NCBI RefSeq assembly: GCF_050436995.1
Contig: NC_134756.1
Location: 7,874,001-7,938,000, forward strand
Direction: 5' to 3'
Length of the DNA: 64,000 nucleotides
Source of the DNA: Anticarsia gemmatalis
Lineage: Eukaryota; Arthropoda; Insecta; Lepidoptera; Erebidae
The notes under the pieces are model-generated. The model did not search any database. It saw nothing but the letters and a program-made list of their open reading frames with translations, and had not been told where the DNA came from. Shown here piece after piece: positions 1-14,823 of the stretch. The stretch's first letter is position 1, and each line of letters begins with the position of its first letter. The position numbers and the translations under genes were made by a program.

Positions 1-11
1 GCATTAAGAAC

Positions 12-3000
12 TCAATCATCAACTTCGACGTTGTTATTGAATGTTTTATTATCGATGCCTTCTTTAATACTCCTTACTTCGATGGATCGTATATTGTCAT
101 CGAGAGTTGAGTTAGATTTTTCCTTTGGTTCGTTGTTCAAGTCTTTGCCTGGAGGATTTCTGTACAGACGCCAGGCCCACAATGATATTAATAACATCTC
201 AACCATCATCACGCAATTCTGGACCACTGAAAAAACACGAAAGATTTTTATTAGTTAAATATCCTTGGAAGAAAAATATTGTTATTGTTTGCGAATTTTT
301 ATAGTACTTGCGTCATTATCATTGACGTTATTATTTCTAACGTTCGCTGTATTCTTATTCATTTTAATCTACGAAAAGAAATGTATTTTTAATTTATGAA
401 TAGGTTTATTAACAGGTCTTTTGTCTTTATCGTTAATTATTTTCACAATTACAATGCAATCATTTTTCATTTATGTATTTATAACTTATTTTGGTTAATT
501 TGACTTTAAAAATAGTGTATCTTTATTTCTGCTTTTGTAATAGTTTACTAAAGCAGAAATAAACATACACTACTATTCCAAGTAAATGCATTGAATGTGG
601 ATTTAAAGAAAATTACCTATCAGTACCTACACCACATTTGTAGTCCCTATAGCTTAATAATATAACAAACAAAAAGCGATTACTACATATAAACTGTAAA
701 CTGTAAGACTGGTTAACAGTAAGCACTACCGATCAATCATAATGAAAGCCCCAACTTACTACTTCCAAAGACCACAGGATGAATTTTCACCAAGCAGGGT
801 GCATTGATGACTTCAGCCAAAGCCTTCGCCATTCCGACTTGCACCTTCACGATGATCAGTACCAGTTGTATGGCAAAGAACCTCGGCTTAGGATTGTGGC
901 CCACTGTGAGAGCCATCCGAACACACATGACCACACCCCACATACCCGGCAGAATGGACCCGGCGACGAACGGTTGGAAATATATGAAGTTTCGGTTGTA
1001 TAAATTCTGAAAATATAAAAGTTAATGTTTTACTTGATGATTGAAAGTTTTCCCGCTTAAAAAGGTAAAGGTTTCGTAAAAGAACAGTGGCCAATTTTAA
1101 TGTTCATGTCTAATAAAAAGTACATCATCTTAAACAGTTCTTAAATGAGCCAGTTGTGGCTCAATCCGACTAAAGGACTAAAATGTTTTAAAAGTGTCAG
1201 ATTTTCCCTAAATGTTATAAAAGTTTATGGTTTTGACATCATGTATCGATTTAAAAGATATATTTTGCGGATTGGTTTATTATCCCATGATTTGGCATAC
1301 ACATAATAAAAATGCTCACAAAGTCTTCCACCCAAAGCGTGAGTATGAGTACGTAAATGATGGCTTGAATTATCGGCATCTGCAATACTAAGTAATGCAG
1401 TCCCGCCAGGCTTTTCCTGTAATAGAAAACAAATGTATGTAAGTAAGTACTTTGTTTAATAAACATGTTGATTAATATGAAAATTTAATACGGTTTGCGA
1501 TACAAAGTATTATTCCCACTGACTTATTTGATGACTAACACATAATTGTATTTATAACTCGTTTACGACGTTTGATTACATGCATTACTATAACGAGTTC
1601 CATGCTTGTAATGGTCTTAATAACTTTTCAATTAATAACGGGTCACACCTTCGGAAAGAAAATTGAAGTACCCTTAGTCCTTGTTAGTCATCCATCATGA
1701 AATTACTATAATTTCTAAGAAAATTACAGAAGGAGTGGCAAACAGTCATTGGAAATGTAATCAACGAATAATCAAACCATATACAGTTCGGATAGCAATT
1801 CACTACCATTTTGTCAATCTCATTTGCATAAAAGCTTGATTGATACCTTTTCTTTTTGTCCCGAACGTCCCCTACGGATGCTTACTTTATCCGATTACTA
1901 AACATTCTAAGAATCGATCATACTAGTTTAACTTATATGTTTTATAGTAATTCGATATCCATTAGCAGTCTTGCAGATACTTTGTACGAGTACATTAAAA
2001 TACGCACTTAAAATGGACAGTTTTATTAAACAAGTTAGTTACGATATTATCTCCAGCAGTTATGAGCAGTTACTGAGACGAACTATGTATGCAAGTAGGT
2101 ACCTAGCGCAACTTTTAATTCAGTACTCACTACTCATTAGGTTTGATTGCTTACCAAAAGGCATAAGTTATTATCAAAATTGAGCTTTACAACAGTAACA
2201 GAGAATGACTCCTACACAAAACCATATTAAGAAAGACTATTATCTACTTCTAGATGACTTTTTTACATTCATAAGTTGATAGGGCAGGTGTACTTTATCT
2301 TTGTTACTTGATATTGCAACAATCATAAAATTCCGATGAGACAATTGCGCATAATAATTAATTTATGCACTGACAGCAAAGGCAATCCTATCTCGACTTT
2401 AACGCGTCGAACAGAAATAACGAGTACAGAACTATAGTAAACTAAATACTATTTGTGAAAATCTATAGGAATATCATAATAATTCGTAGCTCTAAAGAGA
2501 AAAAATCCTATTGATAAGTATATGAATAAAAAACTGCCTTTTGAAGATGAAATTCCACTGGTTAAAAGTCATAACAAAACGTTTAGTAAACAATTTGTCG
2601 TCAATTCCGTCAAGGTAACCTCTCTGTATTTGGCTATTTGCAATCTTGCCATATTTGTAATATTGTGTGAGTTCAATCACCGACATATCCTCTCTGTCCG
2701 TCCATTAGTGATCTCAAAAGCAACTTACTTTCGTATCTTCGGCCTTGGTATGATGCAACATGGCCAGCAACAACACGGCAACGTCCGCGTCTCCAACTCT
2801 GCTCCCCCGGTACTTCTGCAAACATTTAAAACAACACCATTTATTCTTGTACCAGTGTATTCATATTTCTTGTACCAGGGTAACTTATTAGAACCTAATG
2901 TCGTTCTGGTTTTGATAGATTTATTTTACCAGAGATTTACACAAAAATAAGTCTCTAACTTCCATAAGACGTAACGTAATTCTAGGCGAAGAAAATTTTA

Positions 3001-6000
3001 CTAGCCCTAAACGAAACATGAATCCTCAAAAACACATTCCTTAGACATAATACAAGCATTTCCTGATGATATTATTTATGTTAAACACAACTCGAGTCCG
3101 GCCATACTAGACTTGGTAGAAAACACTTGGTTTTCCCTTGACCAGTCCTTCAGAAAAAAACCAAACTGTCCCAATCGAAGACAGCCCTAAAATAACATCA
3201 TGCACATTTTTTTATCACAATGTAATCAGCGCAATCATTATCGAGCTGTGAATGAAACCGTGAGTACGTTACAAGTTATTTCTATTATCACGATAGACAT
3301 TTGAACTGCGAGAGATAAGGCCGCTGAGCCCGCAGATATCGTCTTACGCAAATCGTAACAGTTTACCAAAGAGAAATCGAATACCAATGCTTTACGCACT
3401 ATTGGCATCGTTAGGTTTATTAACTTGTTATCTCAAGTTACGCTAAGCCTGAATAATTGGCCACCAATTAACACATACGGTAATTAATTCTTTATAACCC
3501 TTTATTTGCAAGCTATTAATGAAGATAATCGTTAACCAGGGAAGTGATGAGAAATGTATGTAGGCGTTTTACTACTTATAATTCACAGATAAGCAAGATC
3601 GTGATAATGTTCATTAAAAACTTTGTGAGTTGCAAGATTCTTCTCATTCATTTCAATGTTTTCATTTAACTTTATTAGGTGTAACACAATAAAAGAAGTA
3701 CCAGTTTCCGCAATGGTACCGATTGCTATTTACGTACTAAATCAATTTGATTCTTTGTAAAATAAATGACTTTTTTTTCACTACACTGGAATAAGATTTT
3801 TAAAACCGTCCAATTAACGAGCAGTTTCCTTATTTTCAACGTAAAATCAGTATATCCAATTTATTTTCCGTAAACGACAAGACCAAGTACTTATTCCTTA
3901 GTTGTTGATAAGTTAAAATTACTTCATCGTCTTTTGTAAAAAGAGTCTATAAAACAAATTTAATTGAGCAATAAATTTATCCTGATATCACGATCAAATG
4001 ACTAATGCCCGGTTTCTGAGTACATTTAGCGGTAGTTTATCTATTCAATAGCGTTTTATTTTTTGTATGAGTTTAAACGGGCTTATTCCACTTTTCCCCG
4101 TTGGATGATCCCCATTGATGGGGATTATTGAACTTTTTGTTCACTATTCCCCGTTGACCCAAAATTTTTATTTAATGGGGATAAATGAACTAAAAAGTTC
4201 AATAATCCCCATTAGGTAGGTATGTTAAAAAAATAAAATACATATATGAATCATGTTACACTTATTAATTAAAAATATAACTTTCTTATACCTAATAAAG
4301 TCACAGATTGTACAATTATTAATTTAAAATAAAAAAATATAACTTTCTTAAACCTAGTAAAGTCACAGATTGTACAATTATTAATTTAAAATAAAAAATA
4401 TAACTTTCTTAAACCTAATAAAGTCACAGATTGTACAATTATTAATTTAAAATAAAAAATATAACTTTCTTATACCTAATAAAGTCACAGATTGTACAAT
4501 TATTATTTAAAGTTGGTTAGAAAGTTATATTTTTAATTAATAAGTGTAACATGATTCATATATGTATTTTATTTTTTTAACATACCTACCTAATGGGGAT
4601 TATTGAACTTTTTAGTTCATTTATCCCCATTAAATAAAAATTTTGGGTCAACGGGGAATAGTGAACAAAAAGTTCAATAATCCCCATCAATGGGGATCAT
4701 CCAACGGGGAAAAGTGGAATAAGCCTTTAAACGCTATTGAATAGCTAAACTACCGCTAAATGTTACCGCTCAGAAACCGGGAATAAGATATTAGAGGTAT
4801 ATAAATTGGTCTTTACCAATAAAAATATGGGAGAGTCCTGTGTCAATCTAAACCCTGATTACGAAATAATAAAAAATCTAATTCGATTGAAAGCTGGACT
4901 TAACTCTAAGGATAGTAATTTTAGCCCTAAAAGAGTAAAAAAAATTAAGAAAGTTTATCCTTCACCTTTTGGATAATAACACCTTGGCCTTCGCAAATGG
5001 ATTAATCGTAATCTAAGTAACAATCATATTTATGGAATTCGTGTTCCTTTTACGTAAAAATATTCTGAAATAAACAAACTTGTTCTAAGCACATATTATT
5101 TTGTTGTTCAATAAATATGGTTTTTGACGTTTCGCCTGCCTTTTGTGTCCGTGATTGCCAATTTACTATGCTAGCAAAAAAACTGCAGTATATACGCGGA
5201 AGTGTATTTTTAGTATCATATTAAATAGTTTATTGGTTGATTTGTTTATAGTTTAATGAACTTTAATACGACGAATTCAAAATGTAATTTATATTATGGT
5301 GATTGGCGCATAATTGATTTCCTAGACGCGCAACGTGCTCTACCCAACACTGCGATCTAATATTGAAAGCACGTTAAACAATAACCTTATAATATGTTTT
5401 ATTTAACTACACAATAAAGGACTGGTACCTACCGGTTGTAGGAAGTCAGCAATATAACACAAAAATACTATTTAACCAATAGGAGTATTTATTCAACGCG
5501 ACTGTACGTAGGCCATAGTTACTTAGTACGTTATTTTGCCACGCATTTGACTCACCTTATTAATTGCTCCACACCTCCACATTCGGCGATGACCAAGCAA
5601 AAGAAGTGGTACAATGCTATTGTCACAGTTTGCTGTGATATCGCCTCAGCCGGGATTCGAAACCGCGGCACTATTATTGCGATGAAAGCACCTGCTGCCA
5701 CGATCTACAACAAAGATAAAGTCTCGTAAAATTACCGTATTTTAATTTGTTTTATGATGTGAATTAGGACTTTAACAGTAAATGAAAACGACAACGGGAA
5801 TTTTGTTAGACATTTAAATTTGATTTGCTTAATAAAAAAAGGGTTACCACATTGAATTGCTCTGGACAATAATAGACTTTGCTGGAGTAAATAGTTAATT
5901 CATAAACTTTCTAATATGTATGTAAGTACGTATACGTAATTTCGTGATTTCTACGGTATGTCTCACTAACTCTACCGACTGTAAACCCTTAGAAAAACTT

Positions 6001-9000
6001 CACAATTATCTTTTCATTAATAAAATTCATGGTATTCTTCATGGTACTAAGTCATGCCAAAGTGCAATTGTTTAATATTTCGCATAATCAATTCAACACC
6101 GTCCTCCTTTCTATGAAAGGGGTTAAGGTTGAGTCCGTCAGCGCCAAACTGGCCGAACGCTACTTGGCTGACTTCACACAACCTTGTTTACGAATTTTTA
6201 TTACTAAACTTTCTTGTTTTAAATTAAAAACTACGCATTAAAATATTATCCTTTTCGAATTCGTTTTTTGCAAAGAATAATTTGAATAAACATTACGCTA
6301 GTATTTAAAACAATATTTAAAACAATATTTAAATGACAATAACGTTGTACATTATTACTGTCGTAAAATATAATGAGACAAGTTCAAAAAACAACTATTT
6401 ATGATGAAAGCTTTTTTTTTTCAACCATAGATAACTTAACCAACGTCATAAACGTGGGAACTAGAATTTATTGAGCGAAGGAAACAACAACAAAAAAGCA
6501 TTAAATTAGTAAGGAGGTATTGTTTTATTTAATGCTATAAGGTCATAATTAAACACAATGAGGAAAGCTGCAAATTCAACGAAGTATTATAAGTACCTAA
6601 GCATCTAAGCATGCTATACAGCATGTCCCAAAACTCAACGTCTAGCCGAAACGGCTTTATATTATTCCCAGGTTTTTCTTCATTTTAATGATGGATGGCT
6701 TTTTCTGATGATTATTACAATCAATCCCGTTACCCCGTTTCGGCTTGACGTTTCGTTTTGGGACACCCTGTATATTATATTAAGTACTTTGGTATAAATC
6801 GTTATAGTAAGTAGGTATATTATTATGTTAAGTTTTAGGTAGTTTCTCAGAGAATTTCTCGAACGTCATAACAAATTGCTTCATCTAGTAGATTGTGGGT
6901 AAGACATTTAAAGGTTACTCAAGTTAAAGCCAGCCGTTGCTTAAGCTAAATAAAACCTCGGCAGAATGAGAGACCAATGTGACTTTGTTACACATTGATT
7001 TTCTGTTATATGTAGAACGACACAAGACCTAACAATACGAAACTACATAATATTGTATTCAAAGATTATTCCAAGATAGATAATAATCGTGTATTTTGAT
7101 GATGCTTTAAATGCCTGACGGCCTCCAAGGCACGGTGGTTAAAGTTGTCGCCACGCCACTATCACTGCGTTGGCATATGATGGATTCGATCCTACGCGGA
7201 ACAAATAATAATGTGGTCCACAAATAATATAACTGTTACTGGTCTGATTGTATTTTTTGTTTGTTTGTTCGTGTGTCGCGGGGACTTTTCCCGCGACACA
7301 CGAGCAAATCTTAGTAACATGTTCGTATTTTTAAACAATTAAAAAAAATACACAAAAATTTTGCTGCAGAGTTTCCTTTCGCTTTAAAAGGAAATTTGTG
7401 TGTTATGTTTGCAACGAGCTTTCCCTCTGCGACAACTTGGCCTTTTAGTCATTTTGACGACACAATTTTGCATAATCATGGTCATTGTCTAGAATTGCAA
7501 TAATCTTAGTAAACGATTCCCACGTTAACACTGTTAATTATGCCTAATTAATTTAGACACGGTCAAGTACAGATAACAAAGCAACACAATGAATATTCTT
7601 GTAACAGTAGCAAGTAAGAAAAAATAAGTTATTTGACGTAACTAACATAAGTAATAAACGCTTTTAACAAGATTTTATGTCATGAAATATTTATTTGTGT
7701 CAAGATGATGTGAATTCCTATAAATTTGCAGATAAACGGATAGGCGGATATTTATAGATATCTTGTTTATTAGAAAATGTTTTAATGTTATTTATAAACG
7801 GTGTAATGTATTTAATAATAATTTACTTAGTAAATCTTAAGTTGGATTTATATTTTTATCAAAAGAACAATAATTGGTTATTATGCATGTTCTCAATCAA
7901 ACTTTTAATGCGAAAATGCCAGCAGAAGTAGTTAAAAGTTTTTGCAGTTTTCGTAAGATTTTATCAAAATGACGTTAGTCGTAAAAAAAAACTATAGTCA
8001 AATGTTTTATTTATAGACATCGGTGATGATTATAATTTAAATAATTAAGTATATAACTTTGATGACTAGAAATGCCTTAAAATATAAAACAAAAACTGTA
8101 CGATGCTCAAGGCTGCAGATTTTAATTTAGCAGGCAGAATTAATGCAGAAAATTATACATTTAGGATACTGGTAGACCATCATTAGCCAAAGTCAAAATC
8201 ATAAAATTGTTGCCAAGGTTTAGAAATAAAAAGCTTAAAATGGGAAACGAAGGTAACTAGACCAGAAGGAACTCATAAATTATCACATTTATGTATTATG
8301 AGTTTATAATAAGTTTGTGTGTTAAGAAAAGAAGACCAAAAGGCCTTAAAACAGTGTCAGTAAGTAATTTACTTGATTTTGAATGACCTGTTTTAATATA
8401 ATAGAATGTCTCAGTGGCGCTTTCGATAGTATAACCGACTGATCATGAGGTGTTGGGTTCTATTCTCGGGTTGAGCAAAGTGCTATTGGTCCTTTTTAAC
8501 TTATTATACTTTTTAATAGTAGCCCAAAGTTTGGTAACGTGCTCGGCAAATGGCAATAGGCTCGCCTCCTTTTACATACGACAGCCGACAAGCATTGCCA
8601 ATGGCGAAACGCGATCTATATTTTGTACGATTATGTACTTACTGTATTAAAACATTTTGATTTGAGTTTTGCAGGTTAATTTTATAGTTTAACATTCTGA
8701 AACTGGGAGTTAAACGTTATATTTCATTTTTCGTTTTATCTAGCGGTCACACATCTAAGGTCAATATAAGGTTGCTGAAACTACAGATCGGTTATCGGCT
8801 AGTAAATTTATATCCGTGGGTGAGTCACATAGCTATTTTATAAAATAGCAGGTTTAAAACCTTTTTACTTTGACTTTCAAACGACACTAAACATAGCCCT
8901 AGGTATAATATCTTTAGCTTAACTAAGGATTTTAGCTTGGCTGACATTGAGGTCAAGTTTGAATAATATTGTCAACCGAGATACGAATTGCTTAACAATA

Positions 9001-12000
9001 ATTTTGCTGTACACAATACACGGTTCTCTTCGTTGGATTATGTACCTTTGCTTAGTGAGATTACAACACAAACATTACCTGCCTACAATAATATTTAAGC
9101 GATATAATCCACGCACGTTGCAAAAGCATTATGTGTACATATGAATAACTACGAGTAGGTAATAGTACATACTTACTTATTTACAGTAAAGTTATTCTAT
9201 TCCTACTGTCATTTTATATAAGCATAGTTTAGTGTATAAAAGAGATGGTTGGTTTACTACTGGCAGTGCAATCATATTTAAATTAAAATTTTTCACTGGT
9301 ACTTTGCTCCTATTGGTCTACTTCTTCAATTTTTCAATTCGCACCAGTAGTTCCTGAGATTAGCGAATAGCGCGTTCAAACAAACAAACAAACAAACTCT
9401 TCAGCTTTATAATGTTAAGTATAGATATGTTATGTATTACATAAAGTAAAATATTACACAGTTTCATATTACCGCGACTATGTAAACACTAATGAGAATT
9501 ACCATAACTTCCTTATTTACCAACGGTAGGGTGAGAACCGCACAAATCTATTTAATTAATATTTCCGCTAAGAAAACAAATAAACTTAAAGTAAAAACTT
9601 CGTCCAGACCTAGACACATTCACATAGTACAAATTCGATGCGTATTGGCATTTCGCCCCCGTCAGAACAAGACTTAATGGTCATTTTTTATACTGAGATT
9701 GCTAAATCATTGTCCTTTTAGCAACATGACATTCGATTCGGACCGAAATTCGAATGTATACGCACAACACTTGAATCGATAAACACTCTTTGCTAGTATC
9801 CTTGCAGCAAATTGGCAAGGATACCTACAAACAAATGAAGGCGATAAAGACTCAGATTAATAGTTCCTAGACTATATTCCTACACAATACACTTTGACAA
9901 TGAGTTAAACCTTTTCATAAACATCTATTATATTATTTATCAGTATTGAGATTAAATTTGTCGGTTCCGCGTAAAGCACTCAAATATGACTGAAACACAA
10001 TACAAATCACTCAGTAGTTGTACGTTGCTATTTATTTTTTATTGATACAAGATTACAGTTGCCTTGACCATTGTTACATAGAATATAATACATCAATGTA
10101 CCAAAGTCGTTTTATGATATCTTTTGAGCCCTCGCTGGTTAAAACTGATCAGGAGAATGGGTCTTTAGTCAGCCTTTCGACGATTTTTGTGAAAAGAAAA
10201 ATATACGATATTGTATTGAATAGTTACGTACAAATTGGAAACTTTAACCACCGGTTTCTGAGTATATTTAGCGATAGTTTATCTATTCAATAGCGTTAAA
10301 ACTCACACAAAAAAAACGCTATTGAATAGATAAACTACCGCTAAATGTACCTTAGACACCGGGGGTAAGACCATCAAACAGCACCATCGTCGTAGAAAGA
10401 AACCATCATTCGTTTAATCTCAATCATCGTCAAAACAAAACTTTACTTTATTTTTTCCTTAAGGCTCTATTTCCAATTGTAAACAACTTCAAAGAAAACA
10501 CTATTAATCAGGTTTATATTATAACAGGCATATAACAATATTTCTCTTAATTAAGTAATACAATATGAAATAACAAATATTTCGATTGAAAAAATTACAA
10601 ACATTTTAAAACAACTTTCTTATTTGTCCGCGTGGTCATCAGACGGTATTCGTCACCCGTCCGCGACCGTTGCGAAACGCCGTCTTTACGCAATAATGAC
10701 CCACAGCCTGACGGTTGTACCCTACTTGCAGACGATTAGCATACTTATTTCTAAATCTAGTTTTTATATAGAATCGAAATATTTGAATAGCATACCATTG
10801 CTATGCTATTCAAATACAATACTTTAGTTCCCTAAACATTTAGACGAATAAACTCGTATGGCATAATATACTATAGTCTAATAGGTAAGTGGAGACTTGC
10901 TTCTTGTATACAAGGTTCGCGGCTGGCGGAGGTATTCAACATTCAGAATTTGGAACAAGAGTGGCCCCCAGGCTTTTGCAGCTAACGGCGACCTGTTAGA
11001 TATAGATACTTTATTTTGAAAATACACAGAATTATTATAATTAAAATAATATTGCGTGTGTGCGTGTGAACGAGTGTGCGTGCGTGCGTTTGTTTGTGTG
11101 TGTTCGTGTGTGTTTGTGTGTGTGTGTGTGTGTGTGTAATGGTAATTAGTAATAAATTAATGGTATTCATAACCCAAAAAGCACCATGCATGCCAAGGAC
11201 CTCTACAAAACCGAACTAGATACGCAAGTCCATGCTAAAAAAATGTAAATAAACGATTCACGCATCTAAATAACAAGTGCCCTACTAAAAAATAATTGCA
11301 AATGAAGGTTGAATAATCCGTGCAGTTGATCGCAACAAACAACATACTCTAGGTATTAATATGCAGATACTCAACACGCAATTATTAAAACGATCACTTA
11401 ACTATTATGCTACTTTGTTCTCGTTTAATACAAAAGCAAGCAATTAATTTATCTATACGGTTGATGTAATCTTTGCTTTGTGTTTGTAAACATTGAACTT
11501 CGTTTTATGAAGGCTTAGATTTAAGTCATAAAGTAAACTATCTGAGTGTATGTAAACTACATGATGATTATGTTAGATGCATGGTCTAAATTAGTTGTAT
11601 CTTTGAATACGACTGCTTATAGAGAGATTTTCTGACTTTCTGACCTCTGTTGACATTTCTTTGATACTGTTATATCTCTGAATTTTTTTCAGCAGTTTTG
11701 AAGATGATAGCAAATATAAATATTAAGAAGAATCTTCTGTAATATAGGCCGGAAAATCAAATCATAGTACATGAAATTGCCATGAAGAGTCGATTGACTT
11801 AAAATTACAAAGAAATCACTATTATTAAGAACATAATGACACTGTTTTTTGTACTTTTTAACAAACATTATTATAATTAATTGTTTTAAGTTATTATACC
11901 CACGTTATATCTTTATATAATTTTGGCTAACTTTGTAAATAAACAATATCATAAGTATACACAAATTTAAGTTCTGTCCGGCAACTGTTTGATATTACGA

Positions 12001-14792
12001 TTTGGTAACTAAATATCTCGTCGCGAGTCAAAATGTCCGTAATTTAGACATCGCGTGAAATATACGATTTCCCCACAAAACTTTGCATGAACAAAGCTAC
12101 AGCTAAAAATAACTTTACTGTTGCCTAAAGTTCAAGGTGACTGAAGTTTATTCTAGTTTTTTTTATATTCATCAAATATTTTCAATTTAAAATCAATTGA
12201 CAATCGAGAAATAGAAAAAAGGTGTCTGGAGTATAAAAAAGTAGTTACGATTTCGGAACCTACAGAACTATAGTCCGTCAACTTAGTAGAGAAACTTGGC
12301 ATGCACGAGTAATCTACATTATAAATAACAAGTCTATGTGCTTCTGAAATAAAGTTGCTGTATCACACAGACCACCGTCAGCTGCATAAGCCTACTGGTC
12401 ACTGATGTTCTTAATTTTCAATTTTGTTCACCTCCGACATCTGCGAACTCTGCATGCAAGACTCTCAGCTAAGTTGTTAGATTATAATTCAAAGTACACT
12501 ACAAAAACTCCAATTTAAACTTTGTTACAGTCAACAACTTTTAAATTTAAAACATCACATCGTAATCATTCATTCATTGGATCCAACATTTGATAGTAAT
12601 GACTTGGCCACTTTGACAAGGGACTTTTTATGGCCAACCTTGGGCAAACTTGGCCTAAATAGTGCGTTGACCTAATTAATCGTTTTAGAGTTTAGGTGTG
12701 GCATACATGACAAATTTTCGTTCGTTTATTTCCGTATTTGCCTAGAAATATGATAAACTAGAGCCCGCCCGCGACTTCGTCCGCGTGGAACCCCTTCCGG
12801 TGTAAATCCCGATCCCTCGGAAACTCCGCGATAAAAAGTAGCTTATGTGTTATTCTGGGTCTTCAGCTACCTACATACAAAATTTCATCGTAATCGAATC
12901 AGTATTTGCGTTAAAGAGTAACAAACATCCATACATACATAGGTACATACTCGCAAACTTTCCCATTTATAATATTAGTAGGATAGTAGGATATCATTAA
13001 CCTCCTGCCTACATTTGTACTACAAATAGGACATTAGACCGGATAAATTTCAAAAAAATATTTTGCCGCTTTTTAAACTGGTAGTTCCAAAACATTTAGG
13101 TGGTGGCATCTATCGAATATCTAGGTTACTAAATATAGGTAAATGTCAATTGCCGTGTGGTTCCCTTTTTGCGTAATGGCGACAGAAGATGGACGTGTGC
13201 CGGTGCGTGCATGCAGGGATAAGTTAATCGATTTGAATCATATTTAAATGTTGGTTCTTATTGGATTTTATGCTATTATTAATAAATTAAGACTATAAAA
13301 TGATGATGTGCACTGTTAGTTTGATATAATTTTATAAAATATTGAATACACCATGATTTTTTGTTTTATGTCCTTTGCAGAGGACAAATGTAGACAATAA
13401 AAGTTTTAGTACTTAGACTTCTGATGTACTTTATACAGTACGTAAGTACATATTTCAACATATTTGTGGCTATTATATGACAATGCCATAGCTTCTTGAC
13501 CTTGCCGGGGTAAATGCATGGCTGCATCATCGCATTTTTCAGGTTGAAAAGGATAAACATAAGAGTTAAGTCATGCAGCTGCGCAAATATAAGTTGGATT
13601 TAGCTTATTTCGGATGATGAAGGAAGAGATGACGACTATGAGGAGGACGATGAGTACGAGGAAATAGAGTCTAAGCACAAGAGGGAGAGAGCAAGCCGTC
13701 CAAAAGTTGCTGCACATTTACCCGATCATGGAGCAAAACAGTCGCGATGTAGAAGAGTGAATGTCATAAAAAAACACTGTATTTAGCAAAATATGTGCGG
13801 ATATTTTTGTTTTACGCCAAACAAGAATAGTTTTTTTCGATTTCCACCAAAAAATAGAGTAGTTTATAGGTATAGGTATTAATGAAACTTGATTAATCCC
13901 TTAATTATGTTCCTAATTAACGACTGATTGGTTATCAAGAATTGTTGAAGATGAGAAAAGTTTAATTTTGATAGTTTTGTCTGGATGAAGTTTTCCTTTT
14001 GTTTTTTTTTTTAACTTTGTGAGACGGACATATAATTCTGACTATTGAAACAATGTTTAATTGGTGTTATATTCCTTTCCAAAACCCATTGTTTACCTTA
14101 AAACTAGTCTATGTCCTACACAAATCACATAGTAATATAGTCACTTTGTCCTACATATAGGACATAGTGAAAAACCGATTTTCCCGATGAAGGATTTTTT
14201 AAACTATTTTTCCTGTATATCATATCCTATTGTCAACACAATACTAAAATTTCAACAGCATATTCCAAAAAAAGGGACCCTGGTAGGCAGGAGGCTATGA
14301 AAACGAACTTATTTGGATAGATCGAAGGATTCGATAAAGACAGCGTCATTAGTCTCTATTGCCTTGTCATAGTCGAGTGGTTGATGAATCATCAATAAAT
14401 TGCGACCATCAACACCATCATTTAACCGAAAGTTAACAACAAACAACAACTTAAATTAATGAAAACCACTACGTATAAACTCTGAGCAGTAGAGTACTTC
14501 TGTTATTTATAGTACCTTCATTCGACCAGGCCGTTTTTATGACGTGTTGGATAAAGATATTATAAGAAGTTAAAGTTAGGAGAACACCCGATTACGTCGG
14601 CAACCCGGTACTGGAGCTGTCCGTTCCCGGAATAAGATTAAGAGGGAGACCCAAGACATTCTGGATATAAGTGTTGCAGCGAGACATGAAGGCATGAAGT
14701 GAGGTCAAAGAAGATGACCTCAAGGATAGGGCGAAGTGGAAGAAAGTGTGAGGAAGGCTGATCCCACCATCATATGGGACGAGTAGCCAGGA

Positions 14793-14823
<31 letters not shown>

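Larger units (their letters stand above)
4006..4783. mobile_element. Outer MITE (TAA target duplication) split by a second element
   Basis: The ends are inverted repeats of about 50 bp: CCCGGTTTCTGAG at 4008-4020 and CTCAGAAACCGGG at 4769-4781, continuing inward through TTTAGCGGTAGTTTA and TTCAATAGCG. TAA flanks both sides (4003-4005 and 4784-4786), the kind of 3-bp duplication made by PIF/Harbinger elements; that class assignment is inference. The middle is replaced by a foldback element at 4079-4725. An uninterrupted 118-bp relative lies at 10248-10365. It sits in intron 3 to intron 2 territory of the OSTalpha gene, between exons 4 and 3. Confidence 0.8.

Noticed and set aside
2522..2950. 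Plus-strand open frame of 142 codons
   Set aside because: It runs antisense across OSTalpha exon 4 (2815-2729), which has good splice sites and the family cysteine cluster. The plus frame shows no domain.
4271..4510. Regular repeats that could suggest a CRISPR-like array
   Set aside because: The units are directly adjacent with no unique spacers and lie inside a transposon in a eukaryotic intron.
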